Below are positions 54,022-59,379 of a stretch of 64,000 nt of DNA, piece by piece (position 1 is the stretch's first letter; each line of letters begins with the position of its first letter). The translations under genes and the position numbers were made by a program. Source of the stretch: Schistosoma mansoni (taxonomy: Eukaryota > Platyhelminthes > Trematoda > Strigeidida > Schistosomatidae); contig NW_017386126.1 of the NCBI RefSeq assembly GCF_000237925.1, positions 1 to 64,000 of the forward strand. The letters run 5' to 3'. Below the pieces are notes generated by a model. The model made no database searches and was not told the origin of the DNA. It saw nothing but the letters and a program-made list of their open reading frames with translations.

Positions 54022-54675
54022 AATGAACCCGGACAGTGAGAAAACTACTAGTTTAGACCGATGATATTTTAAAGTGGAAAACAGGCTTACCCGCTGATAG
54101 AAGCGAGATAAGAGAAATTATATCCCTCTCCATTTCCAGATATGTAAACACGTAACCAGCGGCCTAAAAATAACTATGAAAATCAACTACGTTACTTCAT
54201 CTAATTTAGAGTCAACGAGACATCGTTTCACTCCAATTGCACTGTTCCTTACAGTAATTATATGACTTAGTTTATCTACACATTTAAGAACATGATTCTG
54301 AAAAATACTAGGAATTCAATAAGATTACTTTTACAAGATCTAATTGCTCTACTTTCCCACTGAGCTGTAGAGCAAGTTTCGAAGCACAACCGACCAATTT
54401 CGAAGAATTTTCGGCATTTACTTGTAACTTATGGAAATCAGGTCTACAGAAAAAGCATAGCTAACGGGTTTGCATACATTAGAGAGTTTATCTTTTTTAA
54501 TTTATGCTCTATTTCACTTCTTCTAGCAAGTGAGTTCTTGATTTCATCAGATACATCTGCCTGTAAAGTCGATTTTATTCAAAACTCAAATATTACTTAC
54601 CTTAACATTACGGGACTTCTCAACTAGATCCTTAAGATCGGAAAAGTCGTCAATCATGCATACATTGGAGTCCAT
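27259..54675 (-). CDS. COG4: COG4, conserved oligomeric Golgi complex subunit 4 (17 exons)
   Basis: COG4 is a lobe A subunit of the eight-part COG tether, which captures retrograde vesicles at the Golgi and binds SNAREs and the SM protein Sly1. Exons (minus strand, 5' to 3'): 54601-54675, 54478-54560, 54329-54443, 54196-54297, 54091-54163, 52072-52413, 45451-45764, 42917-42959, 41809-41927, 40915-41000, 37248-37417, 36194-36408, 32324-32472, 30078-30161, 28497-28598, 28250-28378, 27259-27372. All junctions keep phase except exon 12/13. The sum is about 771 residues; human is about 785. Diagnostic matches to remembered human COG4: exon 6 [19 protein letters not shown] (human LLGLHEEGLRKFSEYLC), exon 7 [13 protein letters not shown] (human SELYLRFLKKRIS), exon 12 [10 protein letters not shown] (human [10 protein letters not shown]), exon 16 [19 protein letters not shown], exon 17 [16 protein letters not shown]. 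No lesion was seen in any exon. The last residues diverge from the human tail. Introns hold many LINEs and SINEs. Confidence 0.93.
27490..27760. mobile_element. Family B fold-back copy
   Basis: A minus-oriented tail and ribozyme segment (27490-27592) is joined to a plus-oriented copy (27593-27760) that has part of the head (ctatcggttaagtgctc), B box ggttcgaatctc, ribozyme and tail. The plus ribozyme core is disrupted (CTGATGTGGAA). Short flanking ttaataac is present on both sides. It lies in the last COG4 intron. Confidence 0.78.
27877..28115 (+). repeat. LINE leader fragment, second family, internally deleted
   Basis: It starts cccgaccgttgctgctacct, then after ctcaaggtcctatcatgcca jumps to the leader's end (ttccttttcaggtacctc...cacggtatggg). 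It lies in the last COG4 intron. Confidence 0.8.
28250..28378 (-). CDS. COG4: COG4 exon 16
   Basis: This exon is 129 bp, 43 codons. [20 protein letters not shown] and [13 protein letters not shown] match human [20 protein letters not shown] and LSQMATILNLER. The acceptor is ttcaaaatag and the donor GTGAGT. Confidence 0.95.
28497..28598 (-). CDS. COG4: COG4 exon 15
   Basis: This exon is 102 bp, 34 codons. [20 protein letters not shown] aligns with human SLVAVELEKVVLKSTF. The acceptor is ctcattatag and the donor GTAAGT. The next intron is 118 bp. Confidence 0.9.
30078..30161 (-). CDS. COG4: COG4 exon 14
   Basis: This 84-bp exon has 28 whole codons. [20 protein letters not shown] matches human [20 protein letters not shown], including the conserved AND.W. 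The acceptor is cttttatttcag and the donor GTATTA. Confidence 0.93.
30246..30364 (-). mobile_element. Family B SINE, ribozyme and tail only
   Basis: A minus-strand piece from gcgagtgcgggatcgtgtac through the hammerhead to the caattgactcatgat tail. It sits 85 bp upstream of COG4 exon 14. Confidence 0.8.
30290..30337 (-). ncRNA. Hammerhead-like ribozyme, family B
   Basis: Minus strand: GCACTG, CTGAGGA, gtcccataatagaac, GAAACGGCCGTC, cagtgc. Stem I, core, palindromic ACGGCCGT stem III and GUC site are intact; stem II has one mismatch. Confidence 0.75.
31119..31267 (+). repeat. GC-rich block, about 147-bp repeat unit
   Basis: A markedly GC-rich 149-bp block in AT-rich surroundings. It begins tgtagtgaacagaacacc, and a near copy, tgtagtgaacaaaacacc, follows exactly one block later at 31267. 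So the block is one unit plus the start of a second, joined to repeat E. Open in two frames, but too short and compositionally odd to call coding. Confidence 0.55.
31268..31600 (+). repeat. Dispersed repeat E, copy 3
   Basis: It starts gtagtgaacaaaacacc and runs through cagactatctcactaaattc to catatactacttatatgg. A GC-rich block with a copy of the same starting motif precedes it. It lies in the COG4 intron between exons 13 and 14. Confidence 0.7.
32324..32472 (-). CDS. COG4: COG4 exon 13
   Basis: This 149-bp exon encodes [20 protein letters not shown] then [14 protein letters not shown], aligning with human [20 protein letters not shown] then KPQVQPWINSFFSV. It starts with two bases of a codon, so it needs one base from upstream. 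That base is not provided by exon 12. The donor is GTAAGA. Confidence 0.88.
32561..32802. mobile_element. Family B fold-back copy
   Basis: A minus-oriented copy (32561-32745) runs into a plus-oriented head segment (gactagtgggtcctgggttc then gaatctcgcgagtgcaggat) that ends at about 32802. In the minus ribozyme, stem I is damaged (gcgccctg side) and a segment before the GUC is shortened. It lies 89 bp upstream of COG4 exon 13. Confidence 0.78.
33186..33725 (+). repeat. LINE leader fragment, second family
   Basis: About 540 bp of leader begins cccgaccgttgctgctacct and contains ggaggggtagggttagaaaa and ggatatccgtctccggcgg. It matches the first 0.4 kb of 34355-35922 and ends without coding sequence. 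It lies in a COG4 intron. Confidence 0.8.
33780..33935 (+). repeat. Dispersed repeat G, copy 2
   Basis: It includes tctgtttccgaacttcattt and ttttgaattccatttttaaa, then cacacctgtt, parallel to 16380-16490. It directly follows a LINE leader fragment. Confidence 0.5.
34355..35922 (+). mobile_element. Non-LTR retrotransposon, internally deleted, second family
   Basis: The leader (cgttgctgctaccttgacg...ggagggg...ggatatccgtctccgg) is shared with 27877-28115 and 33186-33725. The endonuclease follows, with GTFNVRTL and SETRIQD before 35058, then open pieces 35058-35387 and 35462-35839 carrying [23 protein letters not shown] and [10 protein letters not shown]. After 35840 it jumps to an RTE-type 3' end (agtaacaagcgtaagtaagt), with the whole reverse transcriptase missing. 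One in-frame TGA near 34950 and one frame change near 35385 are visible. It lies in a COG4 intron. Confidence 0.82.
36194..36408 (-). CDS. COG4: COG4 exon 12
   Basis: This 215-bp exon encodes [20 protein letters not shown] and [16 protein letters not shown], matching human [20 protein letters not shown] and KKTLESD. The acceptor is gttcaccttag. The strong donor GTATGT gives phase 0, which does not fit exon 13 as defined. Confidence 0.9.
37248..37417 (-). CDS. COG4: COG4 exon 11
   Basis: This 170-bp exon encodes [17 protein letters not shown] and [20 protein letters not shown], matching human GRALSSSSIDCLCAMIN and LRMGFPATTFQDIQRGV. The donor GTAAGC was chosen over read-through because it leaves one base, which exon 12 needs. 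The acceptor is tcttttaacag. Confidence 0.92.
37540..39190 (-). mobile_element. LINE fragment, second family, antisense to none (same strand as COG4)
   Basis: This is a minus-strand piece of the same family as 34355-35922. The endonuclease is open at 38655-38990 ([17 protein letters not shown], [19 protein letters not shown]). Next is 37810-38463 with VGHIAIS, CRSFWST and DSDHAFVCA, then the start of the reverse transcriptase at 37539-38060 with [15 protein letters not shown]. It changes frame several times and stops before the catalytic palm. It sits in the COG4 intron between exons 10 and 11. Confidence 0.82.
39372..39705 (+). repeat. Dispersed repeat D, copy 3
   Basis: It contains aggtggttttcttagggggc, gatccacaaggcagtg, gattaaagcgccggacattc, and aatgccgcgagaaggcaatg. 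It lies in the COG4 intron between exons 10 and 11. Confidence 0.7.
40610..40740 (+). repeat. Repeat H-like scrap
   Basis: cagtcagtcagtcacaatgt and agaacttcgtacgtaagtac, then agttgccataccacattaac. It starts with the same cagtcagtcag as repeat H and then diverges. Confidence 0.4.
40915..41000 (-). CDS. COG4: COG4 exon 10
   Basis: This 86-bp exon encodes [20 protein letters not shown] then FFITKKSL, matching human MVDDVFYIVKKCI. The acceptor is gttttgcaag and the donor GTAAGT. Two bases carry over into exon 11. Confidence 0.92.
41809..41927 (-). CDS. COG4: COG4 exon 9
   Basis: This 119-bp exon contains [20 protein letters not shown] then YYLRVTIMK, matching human [25 protein letters not shown]. 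The acceptor is tttttttag, the donor is GTGAGT, and it ends in phase 0. Confidence 0.92.
42285..42659. mobile_element. Family B fold-back SINE dimer with 14-bp target duplication
   Basis: A full minus copy (42291-42475) is joined head-to-head to a plus copy (about 42490-42659). The whole is flanked once by ataataccccttta (42271-42284 and 42660-42673). The minus copy has a tRNA-like head (gccggctcaatggtctatcg on the minus strand) and B box. Both halves carry the hammerhead segment: minus GCACUG-like stem near 42375, plus CTGTTGAGGAG near 42528. It lies in the COG4 intron between exons 8 and 9. Confidence 0.85.
42917..42959 (-). CDS. COG4: COG4 exon 8 (small)
   Basis: This 43-bp exon encodes [14 protein letters not shown] plus one base. 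It has a good polypyrimidine acceptor (tttttcttctgtag) and donor GTATGT. Its phase closes with both neighbours, and it sits where human has SDFEVGDSMASEEVKQ. Similarity is weak because of the short length; the support is phase and splice sites. Confidence 0.75.
43055..43495 (+). mobile_element. Family A composite: fold-back arms plus hammerhead SINE (Sm-alpha type)
   Basis: The left arm 43055-43130 and right arm 43208-43286 are inverted (gtttgaatcttcccatcgatg / catcaatgggaagattc). They enclose antisense SINE sequence (ccaaagatggatagtgac...ggaatccagg). A spacer of about 35 bp follows, then a tRNA-like head with A box tggccgagtgg (43331-43341) and B box gttcgagtcc. After that come a hammerhead and the tail ccactatccatctttgc. 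Lies in the intron upstream of COG4 exon 8, on the opposite strand to the gene. Confidence 0.85.
43413..43470 (+). ncRNA. Hammerhead ribozyme, Sm-alpha type
   Basis: The core CTGACGA (43424-43430) is intact for CUGANGA. The stem II hairpin is gttcc aaata ggac with one mismatch. GAAACGCGTGTC gives a short stem III and a GUC cleavage site. The outer stem gcgtccag / ctgaattc is weaker than usual. This is close to the well-known schistosome hammerhead. Confidence 0.85.
43721..43781 (-). ncRNA. Hammerhead-like motif, inverted copy, core changed
   Basis: The reverse complement matches 44601-44661 along its length (gaagtttgtg, ttcagaag, gatgaaa, ccacgatcaaaccatc). The core reads CTAATGA where the other copy has CTGATGA, which should abolish cleavage. 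Confidence 0.55.
44601..44661 (+). ncRNA. Hammerhead-like motif at the 3' side of the Penelope-like fragment
   Basis: The core CTGATGA (44611-44617) is followed by a tcgttc/gaatga hairpin and GAAA (44637-44640). A gatc then aaac pairs back to gttt upstream. Penelope-like elements are known to carry hammerheads in their terminal repeats. Stem III is unclear. Confidence 0.55.
44771..45014. repeat. Fold-back repeat, about 92-bp arms
   Basis: Arms 44771-44861 and 44922-45014 are inverted copies of each other (for example gacgtttcgtgactt and aagtcacgaaacgtcgtc; ccattccttca and tgaagaaatgg), with a 60-bp spacer. It lies just beyond the Penelope-like fragment and may be part of it or a small non-autonomous element. 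Confidence 0.75.
45180..45372 (-). mobile_element. Family B hammerhead SINE, nearly complete
   Basis: Minus strand: head gccggctcagtggtctatcg, A box tggtctatcgg, B box ggttcgaatctc, then gcactg, CTGAGGA, gtcccacaataggac, GAGATGGCCGTC, cagtgc. The tail ends catgatcccaac. The third-strand GAAA reads GAGA, so cleavage is doubtful. It lies 79 bp downstream of COG4 exon 7. Confidence 0.83.
45451..45764 (-). CDS. COG4: COG4 exon 7
   Basis: This 314-bp exon begins [20 protein letters not shown] and ends [14 protein letters not shown], matching human ARSELYLRFLKKRIS. A serine-rich stretch in the middle replaces a variable human loop. The acceptor is tttaattag and the donor GTAAGT. The preceding intron, 45765-52071 (6.3 kb), holds the full-length RTE LINE and hammerhead SINEs. 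Confidence 0.94.
45907..49109 (+). mobile_element. Full-length RTE-clade LINE, with target duplication
   Basis: This is a 3203-bp non-LTR retrotransposon in antisense orientation in the large COG4 intron. The flanks are tagcaaaaggataa (45893-45906) and tagcagaaggataa (49110-49123), a 14-bp target duplication with one difference. It has a GC-rich leader of about 175 bp, one reading frame from 46083 to 49100, and a 3' tail of short gtaa repeats, as RTE elements have. The frame is interrupted by four in-frame stops (47469, 47511, 47853, 47985) and by no frameshift. It is dead but otherwise complete. Confidence 0.92.
46083..49100 (+). pseudogene. RTE endonuclease-reverse transcriptase, four nonsense codons
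   Basis: This is a single frame of 1005 codons plus stop. The N-terminal AP-type endonuclease has [22 protein letters not shown] and SDHHLLV motifs. A lysine/arginine-rich linker follows, then reverse transcriptase with [17 protein letters not shown] and the catalytic FADDLALLS. The C-terminus carries [10 protein letters not shown]. The longest open pieces are 46083-47471 and 48039-49100. In-frame stops are TAA 47469-47471, TGA 47511-47513, TGA 47853-47855 and TAG 47985-47987. All four could come from single transitions of CAA, CGA, TGG or CAG codons. Confidence 0.92.
49122..49265 (-). mobile_element. Decayed family A SINE next to the RTE
   Basis: The reverse complement has a tRNA-like head (ttggataatgcgttgactt), a B-box-like gttgaggtctc, and a degenerate hammerhead (ctaacgtgtcctaaacagga, acacgcgtcc). 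The tail lies on the other side of the RTE at about 45884-45906 (agactgcggctagcaa), so the RTE inserted into this SINE. Confidence 0.7.
50385..50505 (-). repeat. Family C repeat, decayed
   Basis: The reverse complement ends ggttttcagttctggtctaa then cagtccttgatataaactg, matching the tail at 51215-51262. The ribozyme region reads gcacactgagaagaaagtct and is degenerate. Confidence 0.55.
50552..50605 (-). ncRNA. Hammerhead ribozyme, Sm-alpha type
   Basis: On the minus strand: gcatccag, then core CTGACGA (50598-50592), the perfect stem II hairpin gtcc caaata ggac, GAAACACGCATC and ctggagt. The cleavage triplet is AUC, which is permitted. Core residues are all intact. Confidence 0.85.
50827..50877 (+). 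ncRNA. Hammerhead copy inside the fold-back, core mutated
   Basis: acatccag is followed by CCGACAA (50832-50838 region) in place of CTGANGA, then gtcccaaataggac, GAAACGCGCGTC, and ctggattccactgc. Stems and cleavage site are perfect, but two core residues are changed, so it should not cleave. It is antisense relative to its host composite. Confidence 0.8.
51097..51262 (+). mobile_element. Third hammerhead-bearing repeat (family C)
   Basis: A tRNA-like head (actaaatggtcaaaacgtca, then agggttctatcctc as a poor B box) leads to gcattg, CTGAAGA, gttcaatactaggac, GAAACAGATGTC and cagaac. The tail is cctggtttttaactgtggtc then cagtttttgatataagctg. The core is intact and stem III ACA/TGT is possible, but stem I is poor. 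Confidence 0.6.
51595..51950 (+). repeat. Dispersed repeat H
   Basis: It opens cagtcagtcagctacaacgt and aggaccaggcacatttatg and ends with gaccgattctgagccatatc and tagtcacgcggacccc. Partial relatives are 29808-29890 (first part) and 32870-33030 (last part: gaacgattctgaaccatttc). It is perhaps the 3' region of a LINE. No coding is seen. Confidence 0.5.
52072..52413 (-). CDS. COG4: COG4 exon 6
   Basis: This 342-bp exon is the largest. It encodes [18 protein letters not shown] and [19 protein letters not shown], matching human IVAEKFAIATKEGDLPQV and FPLLGLHEEGLRKFSEYLC, and it ends in VETYCG against human VETYYG. The acceptor is actttatag and the donor GTAAGT. This is one of the two exons that identified the gene. 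Confidence 0.95.
53027..53500 (+). mobile_element. LINE C-terminal remnant
   Basis: The translation has [20 protein letters not shown], then [20 protein letters not shown], typical of the C-terminal end of several schistosome LINE reverse transcriptases. It is interrupted by stops. It lies in the COG4 intron between exons 5 and 6. Confidence 0.7.
53963..54018. repeat. (TA)n microsatellite
   Basis: About 28 TA units, in the COG4 intron between exons 5 and 6. Confidence 0.97.
54091..54163 (-). CDS. COG4: COG4 exon 5
   Basis: This exon is 73 bp, 24 codons plus one base. [20 protein letters not shown] aligns with human [20 protein letters not shown]. The acceptor is atttttag and the donor GTAAGC. 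The following intron is 1677 bp and contains a long TA microsatellite. Confidence 0.88.
54196..54297 (-). CDS. COG4: COG4 exon 4
   Basis: This exon is 102 bp, 34 codons, phase 0 to 0. [20 protein letters not shown] and the residues after it align with human NRLYQAIQRADDILDLKFC. The acceptor is tatttttcag and the donor GTAACG. The next intron is 32 bp (54164-54195). Confidence 0.88.
54329..54443 (-). CDS. COG4: COG4 exon 3
   Basis: This exon is 115 bp and opens by completing an Ile codon. It contains [14 protein letters not shown] and [11 protein letters not shown], matching human LQLIEGDAKQLAGM and SSKVRQLDLAK. The acceptor is tttctgtag and the donor GTAATC. The next intron is 31 bp (54298-54328), the shortest in the gene. 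Confidence 0.9.
54478..54560 (-). CDS. COG4: COG4 exon 2
   Basis: This exon is 83 bp, 27 codons plus two bases, and encodes [20 protein letters not shown] and seven more residues. It corresponds to the coiled-coil stretch near human VERELDALLEQQNTIESKM. The acceptor is tttacag and the donor GTATGC. The following intron is 34 bp (54444-54477). Confidence 0.82.
54601..54675 (-). CDS. COG4: COG4 exon 1 (start codon)
   Basis: The ATG is at 54675-54673 and encodes 25 residues beginning [20 protein letters not shown]. The donor GTAAGT follows directly and the exon ends in phase 0. The next intron is only 40 bp (54561-54600). The start was chosen because this frame runs without interruption into the conserved exons. 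The N-terminus of COG4 is not conserved, so this exon rests on phase and splice sites. Confidence 0.8.
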
Positions 54676-55389
54676 GATATTGGTCAGAGTTCAATTGCCT
54701 TAAATAGATAAATATCGCAATGCAGCCCCCATAAGGCGCGCCACCTCTTATGTTGAACATAATATTCCCACTGATATTAATATTCTAATGTATTAAAATT
54801 TATTTTCTGTTTATATTGCCCATGTGCCTTACAACATATATGTTGTTGATATATCAACATAATTCAATAACTTAATAAAATGAAGCCTGTAGCGCTTGTA
54901 ACAGCTTGATCATGCTTGTATACTGAAATGCCTCATGTAACATATTGTTATCTTAGAATATATTATGATTACTGTATTATCTTTTCTGGAGGGTCTAACC
55001 ATATTGCACTCTAGCGACAACAGCCGTTATGGGTTTTTCCTAATACGTTATCATACCCTTGTCTGCTCCACTGGAAACTGTTAAGTATTGTTTAGGGCTT
55101 ATATACAAATTCAATGCTTCACCTTTATTTCTTTTTTCAGTATCACACTCACAGTGCATAGCTAGGAGCCGCTTACGCCCTAAACAAATTTCACGTACGT
55201 ATCCTTCAAGGTCACGACTCATACTGAGCGCCCCTCACATATACTTTTTGACGGCTACAAACTTTTTATAAAGTGACTTGGTGTGCAACATAAACACTAT
55301 GTCATTTCTGAAAATGACTGTAAAAACTGCACTCATAGTGAGATACTAGGACATAAACCTAAGAACGTCATAGTAAGTCTTGTCTTCCA

Positions 55390-57010
55390 AACAGAAACGA
55401 AGCAAACCTGAGAGCTACTGAGCCGTTACCCCGACTAGTGTGGTTGTTAACATTTTAGACAAGATTATTCGGAAGTAGTTGTTTAAGGACCTCTATGAAA
55501 ACAGGATTCTTTTAGAAAAGCAGTATGGTTTTAGAATATACTATTCCTGTCTCACTAAATTATTAGTGGTTCGTCAAAGCTGGTGCTGTCTTAAAAACCA
55601 TGAGTTGCTCATAGACGTAGCCTACATTGACTTCAGAAAAGCTTTTGACAAAGTCCCTTACAATAGACTGTTACATAATTTGGGAAATGCCGGAGTTTGA
55701 GGCAATCAGTTAATGTGGATAAAAGATTTCCTAATTGAGCGCCAACAAAGAGTATGGGTGAACTCCAAGTTGTCTAACTGGGAAACTGTGCTTAGTGGAC
55801 TGCCTCAGGGTACAGTTTTGGGGTCAGTGTTATTCCTGTTATGTGTAAATGACCTTCCTCGTCTCCTGTCATCATCGGACTTGCTATATGCTGACGATGT
55901 TAAGATATGGAGAGCGATAAGAAATAAGAGTGATAACATAGAACTTCAAAATAACCTGGGGAAATCATCTGAATAATCTTAAACTTCCAAGTGTGCTGTG
56001 ATGAATATCGGTTATCAAGGTACAGATACATATATGATGTATATAGTAATCGTGCGTCCTTAACTTGAGTACTGCATACAGGCAGCTACCCCCTATTTAA
56101 AAATAACAATGAACCTTTGGGAAAGGTTCAGAGAACAGTAACTAAGCTAATTCCCGGAATAGCGAAGCTCCCGTATTATGCTCCTGTAGTGACCGGCCAG
56201 TCTCGATAAGAACACGATTGGAATAACGGAAACAATCATTATTATTGTAACCAATTGTACCAGAGATTGTTTTACTGTATTTGTTTAACTGTATCAGTTT
56301 CACTTCTTGTTCCGCTATCCGCCTTGTTTGGTTCGAGCTTGCTCACGCACTGCTTATTCGCTTGTACTCTTTGGCACGTCTCGATATTATTTCGATACCA
56401 CGAGATCGCCAATAAATATACTTGATCTGGACTAGTAAAGCCTTCTGATTTACGGGCTATCAAGGGAACCAAGTCGTTTTTGGACGCGTAATCGAATAGT
56501 AGTGGTGATCATAGTCCGTCCACGACTCGACATCCACTACACTCCACTGGCTAAACTAAACCTATTTCCTTTGTCAAATCGAAGAACTAGGAGTGACGTG
56601 ATTACAATTTTCAAATTACTTAGTGATAAATTTACAACTGATATGCTCTCATTGCTTTGTTTCCCAAAACAGGGAATTTACAAGGACATTACAAAAATTT
56701 TTACAAGCCTAGAAAAAATTATTTGTTAGGTGACCATCGAGTAATCAACGAGTGGAATGAATTACCTGCTCCATCTGTCAACTCTTTCAAAAGACAGTTG
56801 GATCAATTGAGAGACCACCACTTCCAGGACCAAGACAGGCTATCAAGCCTCCTGTCCTTTCCAGACGGAGACTGAAACTGATTAGCTCTGTAGAACTATG
56901 GTCTACTTCGTTATTAGTGCTGCTCCAATAATAGACCTAATCTTAAAATTGTAAATTTGTCATGATATGACCACCTAATCGATAAGATCTTACGTGGAAG
57001 TCACATCATT
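55390..57010 (+). mobile_element. CR1-like LINE fragment with LTR insertion
   Basis: The reverse transcriptase is open at 55479-55700 (YIDFRKAFDKVPYNRLLHNL) and 55713-55976 (SGLPQGTVLGSVLFLLCVND, YADDVKIW). The C-terminal part LEYCIQAATPYLK and LIPGIAKLPYYA breaks at 56185. It resumes after 56513 (RLDIHYTPLAKLNLFPLSNR, then NEWNELPAPSVNSFKRQLDQ to 56875). A TGA near 55698 and other lesions are present. The non-coding 3' part to about 57010 has an inverted twin at 59140-59240. Confidence 0.82.
56185..56513 (+). repeat. Probable solo LTR inside a CR1-like LINE
   Basis: A block of about 328 bp starts TGTAGTGACCGG and ends near GGTGATCA, splitting the C-terminal coding region of the LINE around it. 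It contains aataaata near its 3' part, as LTR polyadenylation regions do. A clean target duplication was not found. The size and TG start would fit a CsRn1/Boudicca-type LTR, but that is from memory only. Confidence 0.5.
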
Positions 57011-59139
57011 GTCTACATTGACTTGTCCTATCGTAATAATCACCAATATATGATGGAGAACACGTTCAGGCTGGATATAGAAAAAATGTATTTGACATGA
57101 ATAAAAGAGATAAGTTACACAAAAATGATCACACCTGCAAGGCTAAGTCATGCCATCCGATGAAATTATGTTTCCACGTTCTCAAGAGTTAACATTCTCT
57201 TCATGTTAGTTGTTGGATATAAGTAGCTTCAGTAATTCTGTGCTCGGATTCAAAAGTCGTGTGGTTAGGATTCAATGCTACTACAACTATCTGCACGAAT
57301 GAACTACCTTTTTTATTTTTGTTGTTTCTATCTATTTATCTCCTCTGACGTGAGTTCTAGATCGTTCCTGTAAAAATGGCGTGTGCCTGCTCGGACAGAA
57401 ATATACTATTATATTATTACTGAACCTTGTAATGTTTGTAACGTTTTAGACAAGTAAGGCTATAATGTGACAACTATCCTTGATAATCATTGCAGCATCT
57501 GGCCATCGTGTTTTTACATATATTCCGGATTTCCGGTATTTATACTCAAGTGACTCGTGACCGGTTAAAAGGAACAAGTTGTGGAAGTGACTTCTACGCC
57601 AAAGTCGCTTTCAGGTTTCTTTCAGATCTGTGGAAGGCAACAAGATAGCTTACGTGTCGACCGTGGGTTGAGTGATAATTATACGAACTCAGTTATGGCT
57701 TTAGATTTATTCTATTCGTCTTTTGGCTAACTCATCTGCATTAATCTTTAGAGAGAGCACAGTCTCTGATTTCCAAAACGACAACCTGCAAAATACGAGG
57801 ACTGGGTGGAGCAAATACGTACTGGATCTTAGTTGTGACCTAGAATGCAGTACAACGTGATCACACTTTGTTTGTAGAGGCAACTACTGAATGCTAGTGA
57901 CGCCACCACGGCAATGTGTAAAGACGAGGTGAAGTAATGACTGTTCATGCTGTAGGTCAATATTTTTCGGTTTCGTGATGCATTATGCAAGTGCTCACCG
58001 GACTACAGGTGAAAGCAAGCGGCAATCAAAGCAACTCCTTTGGCTTACAGTCAAAATTGTATAAGATGATGTCGGTCTATATATATGTCAGAATTTAGAA
58101 GCTGCATTGGGAGGAAAAACGTCCACGATTATTTCGTAAGCTGGACAGTTTATTATAAGGCTCAAGGTGGCGAGATCATTGGAGATCATTGATTATGACC
58201 TTTGGAAGTCCATGAACTCTTTTTTAGCTTGGATATTGACGCATGTACCGGTCTTACGTGGAACTAAGAGCAAACGAGGGTGATCAAATACCAACTCCAT
58301 AGAACAATTTACAGAAAGTCAAGATTACAGTCTACTGTGTTTGTTAGATTTTCTGTGTTCACGTTTCAGAAGTGCGATCTGTCGCAGAGACTTAATGGCA
58401 AAAGCGATGAATGCTGCAAGGCAGGCTTCCCTGTATGACTCAAGGGATAAGGTAAGTAGGCATGGATGGCGTTTTGAATAAAAGGTAGGCTTAATAGAGC
58501 TAAAATGTTTGGTTGAAACCATATACCAGTTGCTCTTGTTTAAGAGACGTTAACTAAGATACTATACATTTATATCAATCGATTAGTAATCTGACCTCTA
58601 TTTCGAGGATTAGAAAGAATGAATTAAGTTTCTTAAAACTTAATCATCCCTTCAGATAGCGTTATGTATTTTCTTGTCTGGTGAAGTAGCTATTAAACCG
58701 TCACTGAGTTGTCTTATGTTGTAAACCCTAAGCGATAAACAAACGAGCCTTAGGTATTTAGGAGCAAGTGCACTACATTTATATTCACAGAGGGATAAGT
58801 TACCAAAATAGTGTTAATTTTTTGTATCATGAACATGACTAATTTCTCCAGATAGCTTTATAGTGTTGTTGGTTCCTTGCCACACGATCTTCGAAGCTGA
58901 GCGTATGATTACTAGGAAGAGTTATATTCAACAAGTAACACTATGAGAAAGTCAGCGATGGTGAACGTGGCATCAGTTAGTCAAAGAAGCATGGCCAAGA
59001 TATACAAGCGCGGTTACTCTGTTTAAAATCTTGCTTTCTGTTTCAAATGTATTAATCTCTCCTCAGCCCAAATGTGTTCTTCAGAAGCGCTAGACGTCAT
59101 ATTCCTGATAGCTATGATAAGACGAGTTAGTGTATACAA
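57011..59139. other. Unassigned stretch between inverted LINE 3' ends
   Basis: It is bounded by the LINE 3' sequence at 56920-57010 and its inverted copy at 59140-59240. The open piece 58325-58522 (minus) shows no known motif. Content unknown. Confidence 0.45.
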
Positions 59140-59240
59140 TTGTGTGACTTCCACGTAAGATCTTATGGATAATACTGCCACGTTCTGACAAATCTACAAT
59201 TTTGAAATTAGATCCATTGCTATAGTAGCACAGATCATTA
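59140..59240 (-). repeat. 3' UTR fragment of the CR1-like LINE
   Basis: The reverse complement matches 56920-57010 (ttcaaaattgtagatttgtc, ataagatcttacgtggaagt), so it is the same LINE 3' end in the opposite orientation. No reverse transcriptase was recognised upstream of it. Confidence 0.7.
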
Positions 59241-59379
59241 CAGAAACTGCTCACAACAGACTTAGTCCATCACATCGCAGGTGAGTATGTGGCACATGTA
59301 ACATGAATTCTGAGAATTCACTGAACAACATCATTCTATTGACAGGTCTTAAAAACGTTGTCTGCTAACCTGAAAGAAA

